Below are positions 18,565-25,742 of a stretch of DNA of 64,000 nt, one piece after another. Source of the DNA: Palleronia aestuarii. Lineage in GTDB: Bacteria; Pseudomonadota; Alphaproteobacteria; Rhodobacterales; Rhodobacteraceae. The position numbers and the translations under genes were made by a program. The notes under the pieces are model-generated. The model saw only the letters and a list, made by a program, of their open reading frames with translations, did no database searches and had not been told where the DNA came from. How positions within the stretch are numbered: the first letter of the stretch is position 1; every line of letters starts with the position of its first letter. The stretch spans positions 13,413-77,412 of the forward strand of contig NZ_QKZL01000014.1 in the NCBI RefSeq assembly GCF_003253995.1, written 5' to 3'.

Positions 18565-19400
18565 TGGATTTCGTCGAGACGAAAGTAATCGAGGTGGGCG
18601 GCCTGCAGATCGGCGGACGCGAGCCGCTGGTGCTCCTGACCGGACCCTGCCAGCTCGAGAGCCTCGACCATGCGCGGATGATGGCCGAACGGATCGCCGC
18701 GGCCTGCGCGCCCACCGGGACCCGCTTCGTATTCAAGGCGAGCTACGACAAGGCCAACCGCTCGTCGCTGGGTTCGACCCGGGGTCTTGGGCTCGAGGAA
18801 GGACTGGGGATCCTGTCGAAGATCGGCTCCGAATTCGGCTGCCCCACGCTCACCGACGTGCACCTGCCCGAGCATTGCGCCCCCGCGGCGGAAGCCTGCG
18901 ACGTGATCCAGATCCCGGCCTTCCTCTGCCGCCAGACCGACCTGCTCCTCGCCGCGGGCGAGACGGGAGCCGCGATCAACGTCAAGAAGGGCCAGTTCCT
19001 CGCGCCCTGGGACATGGAAAACGTCGCGGCCAAGATCGCGTCGACGGGCAACGAGCGGATCCTCCTTTGCGACCGCGGCACGTCCTTCGGCTACAACACG
19101 CTGGTGTCGGATTTCCGCGGCTTGGCCGTCATGGCGCGGACGGGGTGGCCGGTCGTCTTCGACGCCACCCATTCGGTGCAGCAGCCGGGCGGGCAGGGTG
19201 CGACCTCCGGCGGGCAGCGCGAATTCGCGCCGGTCCTCGCGCGGGCGGCCTGCGCGGTGGGCATCTCCGCGCTCTTCATCGAGACCCACGAGGCGCCCGA
19301 CCGCGCGCCCTCCGACGGGCCCAACATGATCCCCGTGGACGAGATGGAGGCCCTGATCGGGCGTCTCCGCGCCTTCGACGCGCTCGCCAAGTCCGCCTGA
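18564..19400 (+). CDS. kdsA: 3-deoxy-8-phosphooctulonate synthase (KDO-8-P synthase)
   Basis: 278 residues, matching the family. Motifs: LTGPCQLES, FKASYDKANRSS, TDVHLPEHC, INVKKGQFLAPWDM, DATHSVQQPG and a C-terminal ETHEAPDRAPSDGPNM. It condenses arabinose-5-phosphate with phosphoenolpyruvate. The Cys in GPCQLES and the metal-site residues around DVHLP are compatible with KdsA, but metal dependence is not assigned. ATG 18564 follows AAGGAGG within the end of kdsB. It is the last kds gene; the next unit starts after a 122-base gap containing a SARP-like box. Confidence 0.95.
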   Translation: MDFVETKVIEVGGLQIGGREPLVLLTGPCQLESLDHARMMAERIAAACAPTGTRFVFKASYDKANRSSLGSTRGLGLEEGLGILSKIGSEFGCPTLTDVHLPEHCAPAAEACDVIQIPAFLCRQTDLLLAAGETGAAINVKKGQFLAPWDMENVAAKIASTGNERILLCDRGTSFGYNTLVSDFRGLAVMARTGWPVVFDATHSVQQPGGQGATSGGQREFAPVLARAACAVGISALFIETHEAPDRAPSDGPNMIPVDEMEALIGRLRAFDALAKSA

Positions 19401-19411
19401 TACTCCGCTCC

Positions 19412-19428
19412 TCACGTGAAACTCACGC
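19412..19428 (+). promoter_or_regulatory. SARP-like direct-repeat box 1
   Basis: TCACGTG, four bases AAAC, then TCACGCG (the 17-bp core ends at 19428): two similar heptads with an 11-base period. Sixteen of 17 bases match the box at 24127-24143. SARP activators are known to bind heptad direct repeats with this period next to the -35 region. It lies 94 bases before the PAP2-like start codon. Confidence 0.6.
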
Positions 19429-19522
19429 GGTGCCCGGCTTGCGCCGTGGGATGCTGCCTCGGCGCGGACGCCGAGGCAGGACATGGCGGGCGCGCTTCGC
19501 AACAGCGTCGAGGAGGAGACCC

Positions 19523-20602
19523 ATGCCGTTCGCCAACAGATCGAACCGCTCGAACCGGTCCAACAGATCGAACAGATCGAACCGCTCGGATGACGGGAGC
19601 GGAGGCGAGCTTCTTCATGCCGGGCAGGAGAATTCCGCCGCGCTGAGCCATGCGCTCGACGCCGTCGCCCTGTCGCTGCCCGGCCGACGCGATGCGGGCC
19701 TCGCCACCCCCGCGCCGGCCGGGCCAATGGCCCTCGCGGGCCGGCTGAACGCGCGCCACCGCCGGACGCTCCTCGTGGCGGCGCTTCTCGAGGGCGTCAC
19801 GGTCGCGCGGACCGGAAGCGGCGTGCGCATCGCCGTGCCGGGCGCCACGCTCGACCTGCCCGACCCGCCGCGGGCGGGCCAGCCCTTCCTCGACGAGCTC
19901 GAGGCGGTGATCGCCGCGCGCTGGTCCCGCGAGGAGCGGATCGACGAGATCGTGTTGCAGCAGACCGACATCCTGAGCTTCCTCGCCCTCGTCCATCCGA
20001 TCGGGCCCGACACCCATCCGATGCTTTTGGCGCTTCTCGACGCCGTCGCGGGCGCGCTCGAGCGGATCACGGTCGAGGTAAAGCACCATGTCTCCATGCC
20101 GCGGCCCGACTGGATGTCGCCGGCGGTGAACCCGGTCATCCAGACGCCCGCCCATGGCGCCTGTCCGAGCGGACACGCGACGGAGGCGTTCGGCCTCGCC
20201 TTCGCGATGGAGCAGCTGATGTTCACGGCCCCGAGCCTCGAGCTGCGCCTGATCGCCGCGCGGATCGAGGAGAACCGCGTGATCGCGGGCGTCCATTACC
20301 CGGGCGACGGCGTCGCGGGCCGCAGGCTCGCGGCCTTCCTCGCCCGCCATTTTGCCGCGCGTCTGAACGTGGGTGCGTCCGCCACGGCCCCGCTCGACGC
20401 CGACGTGCCGCGCGAGGCGGGGGTGAACGGCATCCTCGAAGCCTATGCGATCCCCGCCACCGGCCCTCTGCCCGCCCAGGGCATCCCCGACGGCCAGCCG
20501 CTGGCTCCTGCCACCGCGCAAGCCTCCACCGCCGCGACGGGCACGCCCCTGGCGCTCCTCCATGCCAGTGTCGCGCTGGCCCTGGGCGAGCTCGGAGGGT
20601 GA
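19523..20602 (+). CDS. PAP2 / vanadium-haloperoxidase-like phosphatase
   Basis: 359 residues. The three PAP2 motifs are intact: K187-x6-R194-P195, PSGH (His 218) and R252-x5-H258-x3-D262. This active site serves both phosphatases using a phosphohistidine intermediate and vanadium haloperoxidases. There is no signal peptide and no clear set of membrane helices, so a soluble cytoplasmic enzyme is likely, unlike lipid-phosphate PAP2 proteins. ATG 19523 follows AGGAGGAG. The N-terminus has six consecutive Asn-Arg-Ser triplets coded by a 9-bp tandem repeat. The S8 protease gene starts four bases after its stop. Which activity applies cannot be told. Confidence 0.8.
   Translation: MPFANRSNRSNRSNRSNRSNRSDDGSGGELLHAGQENSAALSHALDAVALSLPGRRDAGLATPAPAGPMALAGRLNARHRRTLLVAALLEGVTVARTGSGVRIAVPGATLDLPDPPRAGQPFLDELEAVIAARWSREERIDEIVLQQTDILSFLALVHPIGPDTHPMLLALLDAVAGALERITVEVKHHVSMPRPDWMSPAVNPVIQTPAHGACPSGHATEAFGLAFAMEQLMFTAPSLELRLIAARIEENRVIAGVHYPGDGVAGRRLAAFLARHFAARLNVGASATAPLDADVPREAGVNGILEAYAIPATGPLPAQGIPDGQPLAPATAQASTAATGTPLALLHASVALALGELGG
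19535..19588 (+). repeat. Six 9-bp coding repeats (Asn-Arg-Ser)6
   Basis: Units AACAGATCG, AACCGCTCG, AACCGGTCC, AACAGATCG, AACAGATCG, AACCGCTCG in frame with the PAP2-like gene. Changes in copy number would keep the reading frame but alter the length of a basic, probably unstructured N-terminal tail. Confidence 0.9.
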
Positions 20603-20606
20603 GGAG

Positions 20607-22442
20607 ATGATCGCGCACGAATACATGGGCTACGATTTCGCGCTGCCCGAGACCTTCCTGCCCGCGGCGCTCCCGGCCCTGCAGGGGGCGAAGGATTACC
20701 GGGTTTCGGTCTTTCTCACCGGACGCGAGGGAAGCCATGTCCGCTCGCTCGACGCCGGCACGATCCGCGACCAGAAACGGCTCCGCGCGCTTCTCGAGGC
20801 GCCGGAGCGGCTCCTGAGGATCCCGAAGGAAAGCGGGATCCGGCGGATCGCCTCCGCGCGGGACACAGGTCGCGCGATCGCGGAGGACGGGCCTTTCGAC
20901 GTCGCTTTCGGCCCTGCGGTGGAGGGGGAGGTCTTCCGCACGCTCCCGCCGGTCCCCAAGGTGCGGAAAGGGTCCGAAGGACCGCCCTACATCGCCATCC
21001 TCGATGCGGGGATCGCGTTCTGGAACGCGGCCTTCCTCGCCCCCGGCGGGCCCGGTTTCGCGGCGATGGGGGGGCTCCGGATCGGTCCCGGCACCGGCCC
21101 CGCGGTCGAGTGGCTCGACGAGACGGCCCTTGCGGGCATCCCGGCGGCGGGCCGGCCGGCGGCGGTGGCCCGGGCTGGGGAAACGCTCGCCCGGAGCCTC
21201 GTCGAAAGCGTCTTCGCCGACGGCGCGCAGGATCCGCGCGCCTTTTCCCACGGCACCGCCATGGCCGCGCTCGCCGCGTCGCGCGCGTCCCGCAAGGCGC
21301 GCCTCATCGGGCTCGAACTGCCCGTGCGGCTCGGGCGCGACGCTTCGGGCGGGATCTTGAGCAGCGTGATCGATCTCGCGATCCGCGCCGCGGTGTCGAA
21401 GGCCGTGGAGCTCGAGACGAAGGCGGGCCGCGGCCGGCCGCAGGTGACGCTCTGTCTCGCCTATGCCTTCACCGGCGGTCCGTCCGACGGCACCCATCCG
21501 GCGCTCCGCCGGCTCGAACGGGTGCTGGGGGAACTCGCGGACCATGCCGATATCCGCCTGGTCGTGCCCACGGGCAACCACCTGCAGGAGGACCTCCACG
21601 CCCGCCCCGATCGCGACGGCGACCGGATCGGCTTCGACTGGCAGATCCCATGGGGCGATCCCTCGGCCAACGGCCTCGAACTGATCCTGCCCGCCCACGA
21701 CGCCTTCGACCTCTCCCTCGTGGACCCGTCGGGGCAGGGGACGCAGACCGATCTCGGCCGCGCGGGGCGCTACGGGCTCTGGCTCCTCTTCGAGGGCGGG
21801 GCCGTGATGGGCGCGTTGCAGAAGGCGCCCTCCGGCGCCGGGGGCACGCGGCTGCGCCTCGTCCTCGCGCCCACCGCGCGGGATCGGGCGCGCCCGGGCC
21901 GGGCGCTCGCCCGCCCGGGGCGGTGGCAGGTCGCGCTGACCGACCGCGATCCCTGCCGCAGCGGCGAGGCCGATCCCGTCGCGGGCTGGATCCTGCGCGA
22001 CGATGCCGACCTCCCCGAACCCGGCCGGCCGCCCCGGCGGCAATCGTGGTTCGCCGATCGCAGGCGGCCGCTCCATGACGGGATCGGCGTTCTCGAGACC
22101 GACGACGCGCCGCGCGCGGGCGACGAGGTCCGCCGCCTCGGGACCGCCTCGGTCTTGGCCACGATCGATGCCGACGCCCTTGCCGCGGGCACGGGCGGGC
22201 GGGCGGGCGTCACGGTCGCCACCGCGAGCTGGACCGCGCTCGGCCGGCCCGCCTCCGCCCCGGCGCCCTATGCGGGACGGGTCCATCCCGACCATCCGCG
22301 CACCACGGCGCTCCACGTGGTCGACGCGCCCGGACCGGCTGGCGGGACGCCTACGATCGCCACCGCCACGCCCCGGCGCGTCCGCGTCTCGGGCACCTCG
22401 GTCGCGGCCGCGCTTGAGGCGGGCCGGCCCGCCGCGCCCTGA
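20607..22442 (+). CDS. Subtilisin-like S8 family protein, intracellular, unusual C-terminus
   Basis: 611 residues. The catalytic triad is recognisable: D133 in AILDAGI, H215 in SHGTAMAAL and S598 in SGTSVAAA, with an oxyanion Asn in PTGNH. No signal peptide or typical I9 propeptide is seen; residues 1-110 form an unrecognised domain. Two features are odd: about 240 residues (roughly 345-585) are inserted between the oxyanion Asn and the serine, and the serine is only 13 residues from the C-terminus, so the usual following helix is short. The proline of GTSxAAP is absent. ATG 20607 follows GAGG four bases after the PAP2 gene. It ends two bases from the convergent SARP-like gene. A protease is likely, but activity is uncertain. 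Confidence 0.72.
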   Translation: MIAHEYMGYDFALPETFLPAALPALQGAKDYRVSVFLTGREGSHVRSLDAGTIRDQKRLRALLEAPERLLRIPKESGIRRIASARDTGRAIAEDGPFDVAFGPAVEGEVFRTLPPVPKVRKGSEGPPYIAILDAGIAFWNAAFLAPGGPGFAAMGGLRIGPGTGPAVEWLDETALAGIPAAGRPAAVARAGETLARSLVESVFADGAQDPRAFSHGTAMAALAASRASRKARLIGLELPVRLGRDASGGILSSVIDLAIRAAVSKAVELETKAGRGRPQVTLCLAYAFTGGPSDGTHPALRRLERVLGELADHADIRLVVPTGNHLQEDLHARPDRDGDRIGFDWQIPWGDPSANGLELILPAHDAFDLSLVDPSGQGTQTDLGRAGRYGLWLLFEGGAVMGALQKAPSGAGGTRLRLVLAPTARDRARPGRALARPGRWQVALTDRDPCRSGEADPVAGWILRDDADLPEPGRPPRRQSWFADRRRPLHDGIGVLETDDAPRAGDEVRRLGTASVLATIDADALAAGTGGRAGVTVATASWTALGRPASAPAPYAGRVHPDHPRTTALHVVDAPGPAGGTPTIATATPRRVRVSGTSVAAALEAGRPAAP

Positions 22443-22444
22443 AC

Positions 22445-24076
22445 TCAGCGCCCGAGCCGTTCCGCGAGGCCCGTGGCATGGAGCGTATGGACCGGGTAGC
22501 CGGGCGCGCGGAGGTGGTCGATCGTGAAGCCAGGCTCCCGCAGGGCCAGGCGCGCGGCGTAGCGTGCGGCGGCCTCGGGCGCGCCCTCGAGAAGCGAGAG
22601 CGCCGTCGCGTAGCGCAGGGCCGGCCGGTAGCCCGGATGGCTGACGAGGGCCGTGCGCGCGGCCCGCGCGGCCCGCGCGGTCTCGCCCACGCGCAGCGCG
22701 GTGAGGCAGACCTGCACGTCCCAGTAGAAGGCGTTGGGCATCCCGGTCGCGAGCACCCGGACCCGGCGCGCGGTCTCGTGCGCGGCGCCTGGCGCGCCGC
22801 GGACCGCTTCGGCCTCGGCCAGCGCGTCGAGCGCGTAGGGGTTCTGATCGTTCGAGCGGATCGCGGCGAGGGCGAGGAAGCGGCAGCGGTCCATGTCGCC
22901 CGCGAGCTTCGCCTCGAGCGTCGCGGCAAGAGCGAGAACGAGCGGGTTCGCGGGCCCCCGCGCGAGCGCGTCGCGGCCGAGCGCGAGCGCCTCCGCGCGC
23001 AGGTCGGGGCCCGCGTCGGCGAATTCGAGGATCCGGGTCAGCCGCGCGAAGGCCCGCCACGAGAGCGCGATGGCCGTGGCATCTCCGGTACAGAGCCCGG
23101 CGAGCTCCGTCTCCGCCCGTGCGAGCGCCGGCAGGTCGCCTTGGAAGAGCATTGCCGCGGCGCGCTGCATCCGCATGTAGGGGGTGAGCGCCACCGCGCT
23201 CGACCGGCCATGGGCCGAGAGCGTCCCCGAGGCGGCGGCCGAGACGAAGGCCGCGAACCGCTCCCCGGCGATGACGGTCTCGAGCGGGGCGTCGAGCCCG
23301 ATCCGGCCCGACCAGAGGAAGCGTCCGTCCGCCCCCGCGACGGCGCGCAGCCGGATGGACCCGCCCGGTCCGGGCGTATCGAGCGCGACCAGGATGCGGA
23401 TGTCGGCGGTGGGCGCGGAAACCCTGTCCGTGCGGATCGCGACCTCCGCCGCGCCATAGGTCGCGATCCGCTGGCGCAGCGCGTCGTGGAGCGCGCCCAG
23501 CACGAAAAGCTCCGCGCCTCCGGGCAGGGCGTCGCCGGCCTCGAGGCGGATACGGAGCGGCGCCCCCTCGGGCGTCTCCGTGCGAAAAAGTGCGGCGCCG
23601 CCGCTGGGAAGGAGGGCTTGCGGCGCCGCCCGCAGCCCCTCGATCCACCGCGTGAAGGCCGCATCGTGCAGCTCCACCCCCTCGAGCGGCGGGCCGGGCC
23701 CCTCGCCGTCGCGCGCGACGCCCGGGCCCAGCCGGACATCGCTGCGGTCGGCCTCGAGCAGGCCCGGATGCGTGCGGCGCAGATCGGCGAGGAGCCGGCG
23801 CAGGCTGTCGCTCGCCTGTCCGGGCGCGCGGTCCGACCAGATCAGCCGCTGCAGCCAGCGTCGTGCCCGGCTTCCGTCCGGCGCGAGAGCGACCGCGCCC
23901 ACGAGCGCGCAGGCCTTCGGGCCGGGTGGCGTCACGTCGCGGTCCCCGGCGCGTATGCGGAACCGCCCCCGCGTGGTGACGAGGAACTCCGCGGAAGCGT
24001 TCGGGGCGTCGCTGTTCATGGGCGCGGCCTCGGGCGAAGGGGGCCGGTGAAAGCTTAAGCGGAGATCGGGTTGCAT
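22445..24076 (-). CDS. SARP-like transcriptional regulator
   Basis: About 543 residues from ATG 24076 (ATG 24019 is an alternative). Residues about 25-105 resemble the OmpR-like winged helix of SARP/BTAD activators: FRIRAGDRDVTPPGPKACAL, then a charged helix and DSLRRLLADLRR. The middle contains a beta-rich segment and the C-terminal half is a helical repeat region (alanine/leucine-rich TPR-like pairs), as in large SARP or CadC-type regulators; no NB-ARC P-loop is seen. It is divergent from the 466-residue protein gene and convergent with the first protease gene. The two SARP-like boxes in the cluster make it the likely local activator. Its own start is 50 bases from box 2, so autoregulation is possible. 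Confidence 0.68.
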   Translation of the reverse strand: MQPDLRLSFHRPPSPEAAPMNSDAPNASAEFLVTTRGRFRIRAGDRDVTPPGPKACALVGAVALAPDGSRARRWLQRLIWSDRAPGQASDSLRRLLADLRRTHPGLLEADRSDVRLGPGVARDGEGPGPPLEGVELHDAAFTRWIEGLRAAPQALLPSGGAALFRTETPEGAPLRIRLEAGDALPGGAELFVLGALHDALRQRIATYGAAEVAIRTDRVSAPTADIRILVALDTPGPGGSIRLRAVAGADGRFLWSGRIGLDAPLETVIAGERFAAFVSAAASGTLSAHGRSSAVALTPYMRMQRAAAMLFQGDLPALARAETELAGLCTGDATAIALSWRAFARLTRILEFADAGPDLRAEALALGRDALARGPANPLVLALAATLEAKLAGDMDRCRFLALAAIRSNDQNPYALDALAEAEAVRGAPGAAHETARRVRVLATGMPNAFYWDVQVCLTALRVGETARAARAARTALVSHPGYRPALRYATALSLLEGAPEAAARYAARLALREPGFTIDHLRAPGYPVHTLHATGLAERLGR

Positions 24077-24126
24077 GTCATGCCCATTCTCCCGCCTCCC
24101 ACAACCTGGAATGGGTACGGGCCACA

Positions 24127-24143
24127 TCACGTGGAACTCACGC
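24127..24143 (+). promoter_or_regulatory. SARP-like direct-repeat box 2
   Basis: TCACGTG, GAAC, TCACGC: 16 of 17 bases match the box at 19412-19428, with the same 11-base period. It lies 129 bases before the 466-residue protein gene and 50 bases upstream of the divergent SARP-like gene. A second signal, CCCATTC at 24083 with GAATGGG at 24109, forms a spaced dyad in the same divergent region. Confidence 0.6.
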
Positions 24144-24272
24144 AAGACCGCCCCGCTCCGGCGCGATGGTCGGGGTGTCCGGTCGCATGACGCACCGGAC
24201 CGTCCGCGAAACAGCCGATCGGAAAGACGGCCCTCGTCGGGCGCTGCACCCACGGACAAGGAGGATCTGGAC

Positions 24273-25673
24273 ATGAACACCCCCATCTATCCCATGACGG
24301 CCAACGCGATGCCGGTCATGACCGATGCCCGCTTCGATCGCGGCGAGATGGTCGCGGCGCGGCCGGTGATCACGCACGAGGAGACGCCGGCCGAGCTCGA
24401 CAATGCGGCCATCGCCGCGGTGGCCGAGGAGGTGCTGGGGCTGGCGAAACTCTCGCTGACCGCGGCGATCGCGGAGCCCGAGGGATCGCTGCGCGGGACG
24501 GCGGAAGGCGAGGTTGCGATGGCGCTCCACAAGATGCCCTTCGCACAGCATGGCGGCAAGGCGGAGGCGATGCAGAAGCGCGCCGCAGCCATGCTCGATG
24601 CCGACCGCAAGGCGATGGCGCCGGTCTTCGGCAGCGTCGTCGCGCGGGAGGCGGGCGGCCTGCCCGAGGGCGGCAAGGTCCGCGACGTGCTGGGCGCGAT
24701 CGAGGGCGGCATTACGCGCGCCATCGACGTGGTCGACCTGAAGATCACGCCCGAGCAGTTCGGCGTCACGCGGCCGACCATCGACGTGCCGATCGGGCCG
24801 GGCCTGCGGCTCGAGGACGGCAACCTCGTCGTGCCTCGCGACCTTCTGGGCGGCACCCAGTTCGAGGCGGGCGGCGGGGAGTTCGAGGCGGCGCTCTCCG
24901 GCATCGAGGAGACCGAGGAGAGCGCCATCGAGAGCGGCGTCTTCGATCTCGAACGGTTCGAGATGGTCTGGGGCGGCACGGCCGGCGCCGATCCCCATCC
25001 CGAATCCGAATTCGAGGCGGTGACCGACAAGCTGCGCCTGCATGTCCTGCGGGTGCGCTGCGTGGACGAGACCAACCCCGAATGGTGGGGCGACGACGAG
25101 ATCGCCCTTGGGGGGGTTTCCGTCGACGAAGACGGCGACACCAAGAAGATCGCCGAGCGCTTCGTCGGATCGGGCTTCCGCGACGGACGCAGCAAAACCG
25201 TCAACTGGCCCTACCACATGTTCAGCCTGCGCGAGAGCTATCACTTTCCGAAGCGCTTCGGCGTCTCGTTCCTGCTCGCGGAAAAGGACAATGGCAGGCT
25301 CAGCGCCGCGATCCAGAAGCTCTGGGAGAACGTGAAGGGTGCGGTTTCCTCCGCCATCGCGAAGGTGGCCGCGGCGGCCGGCAAGGCGGTCGCGGCGTTC
25401 CTGGCGATCCCGGCCGCGGCGCCGGTCATCGCGGCGGCGATCTCGAAAGCGGTGGACTGGGTCCTCGGCCGGATCGTGGACTGGCTCATCCGTCTCTTCG
25501 GAGACGACATCTTCCCCGCCCAGACCGCTTGGATCACCATCCCAAGCCTTTCGGCGCGCTGGTACCATCTCGACGGGCAATGGGGCGCGACCTGGTCGCC
25601 GGTCCTGACCAAGCGGTTCCGCGGTTTTGGCGGGACCTACGATCTCGACTACCGCTGGCAGCTCTACGGCTGA
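24273..25673 (+). CDS. Protein of unknown function, 466 residues, with amphipathic/hydrophobic core
   Basis: I do not recognise a named family. ATG 24273 has AAGGAGG about eight bases upstream. Three parts can be seen: an Ala/Glu-rich helical N-terminus (1-150); an acidic middle (150-330) with LRLHVLRVRCVDETNPEWWG and DDEIALGGVSVDEDGD, which looks like a beta-sandwich with acidic loops; and at about 345-420 a run of alanine-rich helices with a long uncharged stretch around AAFLAIPAAAPVIAAA and VLGRIVDWLIRLFG, followed by an aromatic C-terminus. There is no signal peptide. The hydrophobic helices could insert in membranes or pack in an oligomer. It lies between the SARP-like gene and the second protease gene, so it could be the protease substrate or effector; this is inference. 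Confidence 0.65.
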   Translation: MNTPIYPMTANAMPVMTDARFDRGEMVAARPVITHEETPAELDNAAIAAVAEEVLGLAKLSLTAAIAEPEGSLRGTAEGEVAMALHKMPFAQHGGKAEAMQKRAAAMLDADRKAMAPVFGSVVAREAGGLPEGGKVRDVLGAIEGGITRAIDVVDLKITPEQFGVTRPTIDVPIGPGLRLEDGNLVVPRDLLGGTQFEAGGGEFEAALSGIEETEESAIESGVFDLERFEMVWGGTAGADPHPESEFEAVTDKLRLHVLRVRCVDETNPEWWGDDEIALGGVSVDEDGDTKKIAERFVGSGFRDGRSKTVNWPYHMFSLRESYHFPKRFGVSFLLAEKDNGRLSAAIQKLWENVKGAVSSAIAKVAAAAGKAVAAFLAIPAAAPVIAAAISKAVDWVLGRIVDWLIRLFGDDIFPAQTAWITIPSLSARWYHLDGQWGATWSPVLTKRFRGFGGTYDLDYRWQLYG

Positions 25674-25680
25674 GGCAAGA

Positions 25681-25707
25681 GGGAGGGCCCGCGTGCCGGG
25701 CCCTCCC
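25681..25707 (+). terminator. GC-rich hairpin between unknown gene and second protease gene
   Basis: GGGAGGGCCCG, loop CGTGC, CGGGCCCTCCC: an 11-bp perfect stem, eight bases after the stop of the 466-residue protein gene. With no T run it may be a terminator, an mRNA-stability element or an attenuator lowering expression of the downstream protease. Confidence 0.6.
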
Positions 25708-25742
25708 GTCCCGATTTCCCTTCGAGCCCCTGGAGGTTTCCC

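Noticed and set aside
19416-19646. Cys-rich small frame MKLTRCPACAVGCCLG starting inside SARP box 1
   Set aside because: It overlaps the PAP2-like gene in another frame, its GTG start lies within the regulatory box, and its tail is an out-of-frame reading of the NRS repeat.
20223-23648. Very long minus-strand open frame (over 1100 codons) opposite the S8 and SARP genes
   Set aside because: It is arginine/glycine/proline-rich without domains, and it lies antisense to two well-supported genes. GC-rich DNA commonly leaves such frames open.
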